Source of the DNA: Azolla caroliniana
Taxonomy: Eukaryota; Polypodiophyta
NCBI GenBank assembly: GCA_043228905.1
Contig: JBHGNT010000004.1
Location: 16,368,001-16,432,000, forward strand
Reading direction: 5' to 3'
Length of the DNA stretch: 64,000 nt
Both the position numbers and the translations under genes were made by a program. The notes under the pieces are model-generated. The model did not search any database. It was not told the DNA's origin and was given only the letters and a program-made list of their open reading frames with translations. Below, one piece after another: positions 21,130-31,813 of this stretch. The first letter of the stretch is position 1; each line of letters starts with the position of its first letter.

Positions 21130-22217
21130 GTCGAGAATGCAACAGACTTTTGCACCCTTGACTACCACCATACAACTCCCGTTGCATAAGTCATGACATA
21201 TCCAGATGTAGACCGACTAGTATCCACATCAGCCGACATATCCAAATCAGTGAATCCTTCAAGTTGGGGTTTACCTGAGCCGAATCGGAGGCACATGTTC
21301 GAGGTGCCTTTCAAGTACCCGAGTATCCACTTGAGAACATCCCAATGTTCTCTTCCCGGATTGCTCATAAACCGGCTGACCACTTCGACAACATATCTGA
21401 ATGCATTACGTACATGAGGCTTCCGAATGCAGAGGCAGATGGTATCTTCATCATTTCCGACTTCTCTAACTTTGTCTTCGGATTTTGTATTTCGTACAGT
21501 TTGCCATTTGTCGGAACTGTTGATCCGACCGGCTTCGCATCCGCCATGCTGAATCATTGGAGCACCTTCGTCACGTACTTCTCCTATGACAGCCAAAATA
21601 GCTTCTTCGTCCGGTCTTGGACTATGTGCATCCCCAGTATCTGTATTGCTGAACCCAAATCTTTCATTGAAAAAGTTCGGTTCAAGGCCTTCTTCAGATT
21701 CCTGATTTTGATTTGGTTCGGTCTGACGATCAACATGTCATCCACATATATTAGGAGTATCAGGAACTCGCCTTTGTCAAATTTCTTCACGAACACGCAG
21801 TGCTCGACCTGCGTCTTGTGGTATCCTTGGTCGGTCATGAAGGAACGCCGTTTTGACGTCTAGTTGCTCTACCTCGAGGTTCATGCTTGCCGCTATGCTC
21901 AACACCATCCAAATTGATGTCATCTTCACCGCAATGCAAGCTTTGTATCTTGGTGGATTTCTGGCATCTCCCGGTTTCAGCTTGTACACCCACTTATTCC
22001 GGACCGCTCTCCTCCCCTTCAACAACTCCATTAGCTCATAAGTGTGGTTCTCATGCAGGGAATCCATGTCATCTTGCATGACACTTAACCACTTACGGTT
22101 GTGGGTGTCTTTCTTTGCTTCTTCGAAAGTTTCTAGCTCCCCCTCATTGGTTAGTAATACGTGCTCTGCATGAGAAATCTTTGGGGGGCCTTTCTCTCTA
22201 TGAGGGGATATCTGCAT
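21130..22217 (-). pseudogene. Copia reverse transcriptase / RNase H pseudogene
   Basis: Reading right to left: RT N-terminal part (WLSVMQDDMDSL, KLKPGD, NLEVEQLDVKTAFLH), the catalytic YVDDML at about 21740, the connection (MKDLGSAIQILGMHI), and RNase H (GYLKGTSNMCLRFGS, FTDLDMSADVDTSRSTSGY, STTEAEYMA). An internal deletion removes RT between FLHDRP and the VFVKKFDKGEFL segment. Several frameshifts and stops are present, so it is inactive. The nested Ty3 element enters upstream at 22290. Confidence 0.8.
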
Positions 22218-22289
22218 CCTTTTTTTCCGACCACCAGTTCGTTCATCAGTTCTTCATCTGAATCAGGATTAGAGAACTTGTTTGGTTCC

Positions 22290-22601
22290 TGTTGACGGTC
22301 AGAAGAGCAAGGACAAGTGGGAAGGCGGAGTCAGATCGGATAATAGGAAGTAAATAATAGTATAATTATTATTCGGAGGGACGGATCCGGTACAGTTGTA
22401 CCGATCCGGATCCGGACCGATTCGGATGCCGGTTGCCTAAGCGCACCGATTGTAACCTTGCCGGATGCCTATAAAAGGATCCGATGATTTGTAAAGGCTT
22501 TACGGAAGTAATACAAATAGAATTATTGCGTGTTTATCTGTATCTTTGTATTGTTTTACCGTCTGTGCTTAGTGTAATCATCTTACGCGTGTAACCTAGC
22601 A
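22290..22601 (+). repeat. 5' LTR of family A copy 2, inner end deleted
   Basis: Matches positions 1-312 of the complete 3' LTR (31426-31737) and then jumps directly into gag coding sequence. The remaining 76 bp of LTR, the primer-binding site and the gag N-terminus are missing. A TATAAAA box is at 22470-22476. Just upstream, a GGTAC-AGTT-GTACC hairpin sits among repeated GGATCCGG words. Confidence 0.85.
22470..22476 (+). promoter_or_regulatory. TATA box of the family A LTR promoter
   Basis: TATAAAAGGATCC in the LTR. The same box occurs in the 3' LTR (about 31606) and, as TATAAAAGGACCC, in copy 1 at about 8659. This would place the retroelement transcription start shortly downstream. Sequence evidence only. 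Confidence 0.55.
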
Positions 22602-23438
22602 TGCCGAGGGAGGCTGACTGGATACCGACAACACCCGCGAAGGAACCAAAGGAGCGGATACCGACAACACCCGCGGAGGAACCAAAGGACCGGACACCGG
22701 CAACACCCGCGGAGGAACTGAAGGAGCGGATACCGGCACCAACCGCGGAGGAACCAAAGGTTCTCACACCAACACCAACAGCGGACAGAGAGCGGAGAAA
22801 GCAGGAGAGTCAGTTGGACGACACGATGTCGTACCCATACCCAAAGTACCGGGATGAGCCCGACGCGGAGGCACACGTGTACGCATTCCTCCAAACATGG
22901 GAAGCCAACCATGTCTCCCAAAGACTGACGGAGCCCGAAGCCGAACGATCCAAAGTCGCCGAATTCGGCATGACCTTAGAAGGACCGGCGGCCCGATGGC
23001 ACGCAAAGCACTTACCAGGCAGCTTTGCCACATTCGATGCCTTGAAGGCCAAATTCCTCAGGCTTTTTCACAGACAAGTTGAGCAAAGGGAATTGGTCGG
23101 CCAATTCTACACACCCGGCAGGAAGAGAACGAGACTGTGCCACAATTCATCATTCGGTTTCAGACCCTGCACAGCCAATTGACGAGAGCACCATCCGAAG
23201 ACGAAGCCAAAGCAGTCTTTTTGGCCGCGCTGAAAGAGCCACTTCGAACAATGTGCGGAGTCCTTGATTTCCGCACCAGCACAATGGACCAAGTTATTGA
23301 TCGGGTCTTAGAAATGGACAAGACTAGCTCCTTCTTGTCCCGAAGGAGGAAGACCTGAGGTTCCGACATGCCTTACAATGCACAACATGCCTAAATTCGG
23401 GCCACTCAACGGTAGACTGCACCCTGCGGACACAATGT
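22602..23438 (+). pseudogene. gag pseudogene of family A copy 2 (N-terminus deleted, two frameshifts)
   Basis: The first ~65 codons are a tandem Pro/Glu/Thr repeat (units like TPAEEPKERIPT, about 42 bp each). The Ty3 gag core follows: HVYAFLQTWEANHVSQRL, RWHAKHLPGSFATF, KFLRLFHRQVEQRELVGQF. A frameshift near 23125 moves to PQFIIRFQTLHSQLTRAP...MDQVIDRVLEMDK. Another near 23345 moves into the frame that carries the zinc knuckles and pol. The deletion fusing the 5' LTR to gag removed the real start; the ATG at 22601 is created by that junction. Copy 1 (8970) shows what the missing N-terminus looked like. Confidence 0.8.
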
Positions 23439-26400
23439 ATGATCTGCAACTCTCGAGCCCATACAACGGACCGATGCGAATATAACCTTTTAAATCGGCA
23501 GGCAGCACCGGTTCGACACATAGAACCGCGCAATCAGAACCCGGATGAGGATCGATTCCGGAGAGACGACCGCTACCAATGCGAACGCGGTAACAGATAC
23601 GCTGATAGAAGACGCGATAACTATGACCGAGAGGAGAAACGTAGAGATAGTTACCCCCGGGACCGGTACGACCGAGACGAATCCCCGGAATACGAACGAC
23701 GCAGAGAAGAGAGGCGACAAGGGAACCGAAATTTCCGACGGAATCAGAAGCGTGGATTTTTCCGAAGAGAGGAACGTCGGGAGGCAGCAAGGAATGACAA
23801 CCCGGTATCGGTACCAGATAACCGAAAAACCGAAGACGACCGCCGAAGTATACCCACCCTCCAAACCGGGGACAAAGGAGAACCGAGCAATAGTCACAAG
23901 GTGTACTGTTATTACTGTCGTAAGGAGGGCCATTATAGTAACCAATGCCCAAGCAAAACCAATGACAAGCAGCCGGTAGTCAACATGGTTACAGCCGAAA
24001 TAACAGAAGTACAGCAGGTCACAACCCGATCAAAAGGAAAGACCGCCGAGTGGGAAGCCCAGGAGGCAATCAGAAAACAAGCGGCGCAATGGATCAAGGA
24101 GGCCAATGAACAGAATGCGGCAGAAGTGGGAGACCAAAATATGCCAAAAGACGAAGAAATCATACAGCCAGGAGAAAACCCGACGTGGCAAGCGCTACAG
24201 GACTGTCAAATCGTGCTGCCGTTAGCACGGCTACTACAGTTGGTGCCACGGTTTACGGCAGACTTACAGGCATCCGTGAGCAAACCAAAGCCGACGCCAA
24301 CACCGGCATTCTTCTCCAACCCGGAGGAAGGAACAATGGTGGTCGATACAAGTAGCCCGGCGATCACGGCAATCGTGAAAGGAAAGGAAATTGCTGGAAC
24401 GATTATTGACGGGGTAAATGTCATCAGCCGACAGACATGCGATAACCTGGGCATCCGGGAATGGGAACCATGCCCCTTCTGGTTACGCATGGCGGATACC
24501 AGCTCAGTCCGACTGACCGGGCTTATCCGGGATTTGGAAGTAACGATCGGAGGCCACGTATTCCAGATATCGGCCGTGGTGCTGCAGCTGAATGTACAAG
24601 GCGCGTACCCCCTACTGCTAGGACGACCATGGCTGCGAACGACGCATATCAAGCAGAACTGGCAAAAGAACATGATCACATTCCGGCGAGGGAAAACAAA
24701 GGTACGAGTAACGACGCAACCACGGGTGATCGCCAGTAAGGAAGCAACTCCATTGTATGCGGAAAGCATCAACATGTTGGAGGGATTACCGGACGAGGAA
24801 GTCGATCGGTACCTCGAGGAACACCCACGAATCGTCCCACTATTTGAGGTGGATATCACAACAGCAATAGAACCGTACATCACGATGCCGGACGAACCGG
24901 ACCAAGCGGCGATCCGAGAACTGCGACAAGCGCAGGAATCCCTAGAGAGGGAAATGACGATATCCCAGAGGGTAAAAGCATCCCAACTAGAGGAGGTGGA
25001 CCTCGGCACAACAGACAAGCCCCGACCGGTAAATGTCGCAAAGGAATTGCCGAAGGAAGAAAAGAAGGCAATGGTAGCATTATTAACAGACTTCAAGGAT
25101 GTGTTCGCGTGGTCGTACGAAGACATGCGAGGGCTGGACCCCCAGCTCTATCAGCACCAAATTCACCTAAGTACGGACGCGAAACCGATCGCTCAACGCA
25201 GGTACCGGATGAATCCGAATTATGCGGCGAAGGTGAAGGAGGAGATTGATAAGCTCCTCCGGGTCGGATTTATCCGACCGGTCAAGCAGGCAACCTGGCT
25301 GAGTCCGATTGTGGTGGTCCCGAAAAAGAACGGCAAAATCCGGGTATGCGTGGACTACCGCAAACTAAATGCCGCAACAGTGACCGATGCGTTTCCACTA
25401 CCATTTACGGACGGGGTGTTAGATGCGGTAGCCGGCCACGAAGTTTACAGCTTCCTGGATGGATTTAGCGGCTACAACCAAATACGAATGAACCCGGCCG
25501 ATCAGGAGAAGACAGCGTTCGTTACGGAATGGGGAGTGTTCGTTGCGGTCGTGATGATGTTCGGACTAAAGACGGCCCCAACGACCGTTCAAAGGATAAT
25601 AATGGAAATTTTCGGGGAATATATCCCCGGTTTTATGCAGGTCTTCCTTGACGATTTCGCGGTCTACAGCCGGCACGGAGAGTATCTCGATCACCTCCAG
25701 CTGTGCTTGGAGAAGTGCCGCGAGTACCGGTTGAGTCTGAACCCGGCCAAGTGCGTCTTTGGAGTGGCAAGCGGCAACTTACTAGGGCACGTGATGAGTA
25801 AGGAAGGAATCGCGGTAGATCCGGATAAAGTGAAGGCGATTCTCGAGGCACCAGCACCAAATAACGCAAAGGCTTTAAGCCGGTTCCTGGGCCAAATAAG
25901 GTGGCATAGCCGGATGATACGACACCTCGCAGACTTCGCTACACCATTGCATACCGCTGTACATAGGGTACCCTTCCTATGGGCGGAGACGGAGGAGGAA
26001 GCCTACCAAGCGTTGAAGGTTATGATGTCGCAAGCTCCGGTGGTGCAACCGCCGGATTGGAGTAAAAGCTTTCACGTCTTTGTCGACGCGTCGGACGTAG
26101 CAATCGGCAGCGTTCTGATGCAACTCACGGAGCCGAAATGGTACCGACCGGTGTACTAGGCAAGCCGGAAACTCTCAAAAGCCGAACGGAACTACTCTAC
26201 GACGAAACGCGAGGCATTAGGAATGGTGTATAGTGTCACAAAGTACAGGCACTATCTGCTCGGAAGGAAGTTTTCCTTCCATGTCGACCATTCGGCACTA
26301 CTCTACCTGGTCTCGAAGGCATCCCTGACGGGAAAAATTGCACGATGGACACTGCTGTTACAGGAATTTGAATTCGACATTTTCCACTGACCCGGGGCGC

Positions 26401-28034
26401 AGCATGCGGTAGCGGACTACCTAAGCAGACTCGAATCCGGAGAAGCAGGGGACGGCGTCCAGGATGAGTTCCCCGACACCGAGTTGTTCCGGATCACGAC
26501 GGAACCGGCAACGGATGCAACGGTAGCCGATGAAGACACGTGGCTAACTGAGATGCATCAGTTCCTGAGCACCGGAGTACCCCCGGAGAACATGGACCGC
26601 GATGAAAGGAAAAGGGTAGCAGTAAGAAGCAGACATTTTTGCTTGGTTGGAGACACCCTCTATCACAAGGGGGCAGATGGCATCTGGAGACGAGAAGTGC
26701 GGAGCGATGAGAAGGATCTAATCCTCAGGGAAGCCCACTGTGGAATTGCCGGCAGGCATTATGCCGGCGACGCAACCGCTCGGAAAATATGGCAGAGCGG
26801 ATTGTGGTGGCCCACCACCCTAAAAGATGCCGTGAAGTATAGCAGAGAATGCGATTTGTGTCAACGACTGGGCCAACCCACGGAGCAGGCCCAGATGCCA
26901 CACCACCTGGTCTTGCCATTGGAACCGTTTCAAAAGTGGGGTTTGGACTTTGTCGGTCCCTTCACGCCACCGGCAATGCGAACCGGAAATCAGTATGTCA
27001 TAGTGGCGACCGACTATTGCACCAAATGGGTAGAAGCGAAGGCCTTGCGGGACAACACGGCCGCGTCCACGGCAAAGTTCCTGTACGAGTGCATATGGTG
27101 CCGGTATGGATGCCCGATCGAGCTTATAAGTGACCAAGGAGGACACTTTCTCGGGCAGGTAGTAGAAAGCCTGACGTCATTTTACGCGGTGGTACATAAA
27201 AGGAGTACTCCCTACTACCCTCAAGCCAATGGACTAGCGGAATCGACGAACAAAACTCTGCAGAACATCCTACGGAAAATCGTCAACGAGAACCAGACCG
27301 ACTGGGATACGAAATTGCAGAGCGCGCTATGGGCGTACCGAACAACGTACAAAACCAGCATCCGGACAACCCCGTTTCGACTAGCATTCGGTTTAGAAGC
27401 GGTCATGCCGATAGAGTTCCAGATCCCCAGCTTACGGATCCAGGTAAAGGAGCGCTTAAGTGAGAAGGAGTCCGAACGAATCCGGTTGGCGACGTTGTTG
27501 GAATTAGAAGAAAACCGAATAGCCAACTTACTACAACTCGAACTGGAGCAAAGGAGGAGAAAAGCTTTCGTGGACCGACACCGGCGTGGCAACGAAAAGG
27601 AGTTCGAAGTCGGGAAACCGGTGCTACTGTTCCAGACACGGATGGGGAACATGCCGGGAAAGTTGCGGTTTCGGTGGACCGGACCGTTCTGGATCACCAA
27701 GGAGTACAATGGGTCGTATCAGCTCGGCACGTTGTCTGGAGAAGTCATCGGTAAGTGGGCAAATGGGTTTCGGCTAAAGCCGTATAAGGGAAATATGCCA
27801 GCCAACCCGTTCAAGCAAAACCCGGAAATCCGGCACGATGAGGAACCGACACCGACAGACACTGCTACAGATATCCGGACCGAGGAAGAACCGACACCGA
27901 CAGACGCTGCTGCAGATATCCGGACCGAGGAAGAACCGACACCGATACTAACAAAGACTATCCTGGAAAACCGACAGAAGGATCCGGTATCAGCGCGAAC
28001 CGACCCGAACAAATCGGGGGGGACCAGAAAATGA
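23388..28034 (+). pseudogene. pol of family A copy 2: zinc knuckles, protease, reverse transcriptase, RNase H, integrase
   Basis: One frame runs to 28034, broken only by TAG at 26157-26159 and TGA at 26388-26390. Knuckles: CTTCLNSGHSTVDC, CMICNSRAHTTDRC, and after an Arg/Asp/Glu-rich linker CYYCRKEGHYSNQC. A retropepsin-like domain follows (IAGTIIDGVNVIS, with the usual DTGA replaced by DGVN, then LLLGRPWLR). Reverse transcriptase shows VVPKKNGKIRVCVDYRKLNA and FLDDFAVYS. RNase H shows VFVDASDVAIG, and after the first stop ASRKLSKAERNYSTTKREAL. The TGA replaces the residue before PGAQHAVADYLSRLE. Integrase has an HHCC finger, GLDFVGPF, SDQGGHF and PQANGLAEST, then a GPFWITKEY-type C-terminus. 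The tail carries a threefold EEPTPTDxxxDIRTE repeat (about 27838-27950). It is disabled but only lightly decayed. Confidence 0.87.
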
Positions 28035-28454
28035 CGTGGTCCAAACAAACAGAGAAAAAAAATAAAAAAAAATAAAAAAATAAATCATAGTAGTGATGGG
28101 GAGATCACAAGAGGTGGGAGCGCCACCATGCAACGAAGAGGCGCCATGCAGTAAAGGAGGACGTGCGCGTACTTGCTATTTAAAGCATGGAACGTGGGCA
28201 CCGACATACGAGGTATTACTCACACGCGGCAAGCAAGAAAGGACATACTAATTATGGCGGGAGATAGACATGCGCGGGAAATGAAAAAGGGCGGCTCAAA
28301 GCAAAAGCCACTATATAAGACACAGGCCTGCGAAGGACTTACTTTTTACGAATTTTCCTACACACAGGTGTAGAAGCACAGAAGAGCCATCCGACGCACA
28401 TCGCACACACATCCCGATCCCGAACAACAGACAGCAGAAGAAGAATTCGAACCA
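28035..28454. other. Spacer between pol and the extra ORF of family A copy 2
   Basis: Noncoding, starting with an A-rich run (AAAAAAAATAAAAAAATAAA at about 28054-28085). A CTATATAAGACACAGG motif at about 28310-28325 resembles a TATA box about 130 bp upstream of the next ORF. A separate internal promoter or a splice acceptor for a subgenomic mRNA is possible but not shown. Confidence 0.45.
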
Positions 28455-31400
28455 ATGGCACTGTCGGAGGAGGCACGCCAATGGATGATGGAGAACAGGT
28501 TAGAAGGATTGCTGTGGATCGCCGACGCTCCACCACACGTAGAACCAGAGCAGGCGGTAGCATCGATTGATTTATCAGAAATCACGGAAGGAGCGGTGCA
28601 GGCGCTCACGGGGATAAAAGCAGGAGGACTTCAAACGATCGAAAACCCTTCAAGTGAAATCCTGTTCGAATATTTCGGTGAGTATTCCATCAGCAGCAAG
28701 GCGTACCGAACACGGGGCGGAGAGAACCTGCTGTTCGGAGAAGTGGCCCGCGCCCTGATGGAATACGGATTCGTGAATTCTCGTCCCCCGGCCATAGCCA
28801 GGTACCGGGCAACGTTCTTAATTGCAACGTACGAAGGATTACAAGTGGACTGGCTCCATTACATAACCGAAGGATTGAAGGAGGCCATCAAGAACCTTGT
28901 GGAAGGAAAAAAGCCATGGGCCGGGATAGCACAATGGCTAACGGTGTTAGTCCCACCGGTGCTCCCCATCAAACAAAAGCAAAGAGGTCGGCAGGAGACG
29001 ACACCGAAAAAGGTCACAAAGCGCCGATATATCCTGGAGAAACACACCCCAGGATGGACCCAGGAAGAAGCAGAACAACGGGAGGAAGGACCATCCCGAT
29101 AGCAACAGGAACCGGCAACAAAGGCAAAACCGGCAGGAAAAGGCAAAGGAAAATTGGCCGAGGAGGAACCGGTAGCGCTCAAACCAATCAATATAACGCT
29201 GCGACGGCCGGAACCGGAACCAGAGGTCTTTATACAAAAGGTCCGTCTGGTAGCCACACAGGAGGAGGAAGCTGAAACAGAAGACTCATCCGAACCACTG
29301 GTAAGACCCCCAGCAAGACAAGGTCGGGAGAGACGGGCGAGAGGACCGGCTCCACCAGTTGACAAAACTCAGCAGAGGGCGCAAGGACCACCTCCAGTAG
29401 CCGTGGCGGAAGCAGTACCGGAACCCGTACCGAGGGAAGCAACATCGACATTGGTTTTGCCGGACTTCAGAGAACCAGTCATCCTAGAGAAGAGGAATGA
29501 ACAAGCGCCGGAGCCAGAGAAAAGGCCGGAAAAACAGCCTGAGTTAAGGAGTAGAAGTGAGCAATGCTACCCCGACACAGGAAGCACAAAGCCACAATGG
29601 CTGAGATGGCTTTCGGAGCAGTTATTGGGAGTAGCGGACCAGTTAGAGGAAGAAGAAACGTGTAGGCAACACCTGACGCATACAACAACCCAGGAGTTGG
29701 TCGCGCTCCGAACACAGATCCGGGAATTGCAAGGGGAGCTGTTGCAGGCAAGGGAAGGAATTCAACAAGCACAAGTTGTCACCGAGCCGGTCGGGACAAC
29801 AAGGAAGCAACCAGAACCGGAACCGGAACCGGTAGCCTTGCAAACCGGCCCTGAGACCGAAAAAATAATAGAAACCTTACGAGAGGAGTTAAAAGCTCAG
29901 GAGGCATTAAGGGAAAAAGAAAGGGAGCAGCGGAAAGCGGTGGAGGACGACAGACGGAAAATGGAAGAAGGCCTCCGGAAAGGCCAAGCCACTAATGACG
30001 GACTGCAAGAAGAAAAAGAGAAGCTGCAAAAGGAGAAGGACCGACTGCGTCGACAGGCCGAGCAGGAGATAGAACGACTGCAGGAAGAACTCTGACAACA
30101 GAAGAACTGGGACGACCGGTTAAAAGCTCAGGTAAACCGACGCCTGAAGCAGAAGACGGAGGACTTCGACCGACTCTACCGAGATCACAAGCAGGCCGAG
30201 TCAGACAACAAGAAACGGGCAGCAGACTACGACCGGCAAATAGAGAAGCTGAAAGAACAACTCAAAGAGACCCGATTAGACCTGGCTAAGACAATGGACG
30301 AGGTCAGTGCCAAAAAGGAAGCATTGTCGGCGGAAATAACCCAAGCGACGGAGAGAAGGAAGGAATTAGAGGCGCTAAGGCGAGAAAAGCTGGATCTGAC
30401 CAAGATCAGGAATGAAGAAAAGGAAAGATCGACCTTCACAATCAACAAACTGCAAAGTACCTATGAAAAGCAGAAAGCGGATTACGAGGCCCAGGCTCAG
30501 ATAATGGCCGACATTATAAAACGGGCAAGGAAGGAAAAGAAAGAAGCTTATGCGCATACTAAGGCGGGGGTTGACCGGATCAAGCTCATCATGTCAGGTT
30601 GGAGTACCCGAGCTCAGGCAAGCATCAACGAGAGTACGGAAAAGCTATGGAAGGAGTGGTCACAACAGGCAGCCGAGCTGCAGACACTCCGAGCTGATGC
30701 CGAGAATTGGAGGAAGACCGGTGACAAGTTCTACAAGATGGATGAAGAAAGTATCGTCGCCATTCGTGAAGAATTGTCGGAGGATTTCTACGCTTTAGCG
30801 GAAGAACATCTCAAAGAAATTCGAGGGTTGGTAGAGAGGTTGGATGACGGGCAGCTCGCAACTCAGTTGGAGTTGGAGAAATACGAGCAGGACCGGTTAC
30901 GACAGGAAGCCAAGGGAAGAACGACGCCAATCACTATAAGTGAGGGAGAGCGACCGGCTGAAGTTGAACCAACCGACACCGAACAACCCCGACAAGGAAT
31001 ACCCGAAGAAGAACTTCCGTTCGAAGGAAATCAAGAAGAGCAGGAGCAGACCGATGCCGGGGAAGAAGAAGAGCTGAGACCGGAAGACACCGGAGCAGAG
31101 GAAGAAGGCGCACCGAGCCGACCAGTCGAGACCAGAGAAAGCGACACTGGTAACAGAACAGAGCCTGGAACGGAGGGAGAACAGGAAGAACCCGGACGGA
31201 GCAGTGAGGAAACACCGACACCACAGAATCAAGCAGAGCCGGAGCAACAAATTTTACGGAACAACCAACCCAACCGGAGGTCGGAGATCAGGCAGGCAAG
31301 GAACAGGAATTGGAGGAAGAAGCACCACTTGACACCTTCGAGCAGAGTGTGCTCGATATTTTGGAGGAAGAATGAGGCCGGGAGTGGATTCGAAGTGCAA

Positions 31401-31493
31401 GGCACTTTCCCACGGGCGTGCCATGTGTTGACGGTTAGAAGAGCAAGGACAAGTGGGAAGGCGGAGTCGGATCGGATAATAGGAAGTAAATAA
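28455..31493 (+). pseudogene. Extra ORF between pol and 3' LTR: long coiled-coil protein, unidentified
   Basis: One frame of about 1,012 codons is interrupted only by TAG (29100-29102) and TGA (30093-30095). Residues 1-200 look globular (KAYRTRGGENLLFG, WLHYITEGLKEAI, WAGIAQWLTVLVPP). A Pro/Glu/Arg-rich linker follows, then from about 29600 to 30900 an almost continuous run of Glu/Lys/Arg/Gln heptads (EEKEKLQKEKDRLRRQAEQ), a strong coiled coil. An acidic Glu/Thr/Pro tail ends inside the 3' LTR. It sits where env-like ORFs lie in some plant Ty3 elements, but I see no signal peptide or membrane span, so an envelope role is not supported. It may be a captured or lineage-specific protein, or a structural or chaperone partner of Gag. 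The N-terminal part faintly recalls plant transposon-associated domains; this is unverified. Confidence 0.65.
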
Positions 31494-31813
31494 TAGTATA
31501 ATTATTATTCGGAGGGACGGATCCGGTACAGTTGTACCGATCCGGATCCGGACCGATTCGGATGCCGGTTGCCTAAGCGCACCGATTGTAACCTTGCCGG
31601 ATGCCTATAAAAGGATCTGATGATTTGTAAAGGCTTTACGGAAGTAATAAAAATAGAATTATTGCGTGTTTATCTGTATCTTTGTATTGTTTTACCGTCT
31701 GTGCTTAGTGTAATCATCTTACGCGTGTAACCTAGCATCCAATCCTAACCACCCCTTTGGAGAAGTGTCGGATAGACACTTGTGTTGAGGTTAGTCCGGC
31801 CAGGCAGACAACA
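31426..31813 (+). repeat. 3' LTR of family A copy 2 (complete)
   Basis: Starts TGTTGACGG and ends AGACAACA, directly followed by the GTTCC target duplication. Its last 76 bp (CACCCCTTTGGAGAAGTGT...) have no counterpart in the truncated 5' LTR but match the end of the copy 1 LTR (8850-8928). This establishes the true LTR length of 388 bp. Confidence 0.88.

Larger units (their letters stand above)
22290..31813 (+). mobile_element. Ty3/Gypsy family A, copy 2, nested in a Copia element, with an extra 3' ORF
   Basis: 5' LTR 22290-22601 (truncated at its inner end); 3' LTR 31426-31813 (complete). The target duplication GTTCC lies at 22285-22289 and 31814-31818. The 312 bp shared by the LTRs differ at about four positions. 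Order: gag (frameshifted), zinc knuckles, protease, reverse transcriptase, RNase H, integrase (to 28034), a 420-bp spacer, then a long coiled-coil ORF (28455-31493). No chromodomain and no second RNase H were seen, so it is neither a chromovirus nor Tat as far as I can read. Three of the four nonsense codons in pol and the extra ORF are explained by C-to-T changes, as expected for a methylated, silenced element. Confidence 0.9.

Noticed and set aside
24206-25126. 306-codon minus-strand ORF opposite the Ty3 pol
   Set aside because: A shadow of the pol frame: Ser-rich, with no motif. The plus strand carries protease and reverse transcriptase motifs.
28455-31493. Interpretation of the extra Ty3 ORF as an envelope gene
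   Set aside because: The position fits, but no signal peptide, hydrophobic fusion segment or C-terminal membrane anchor is visible.
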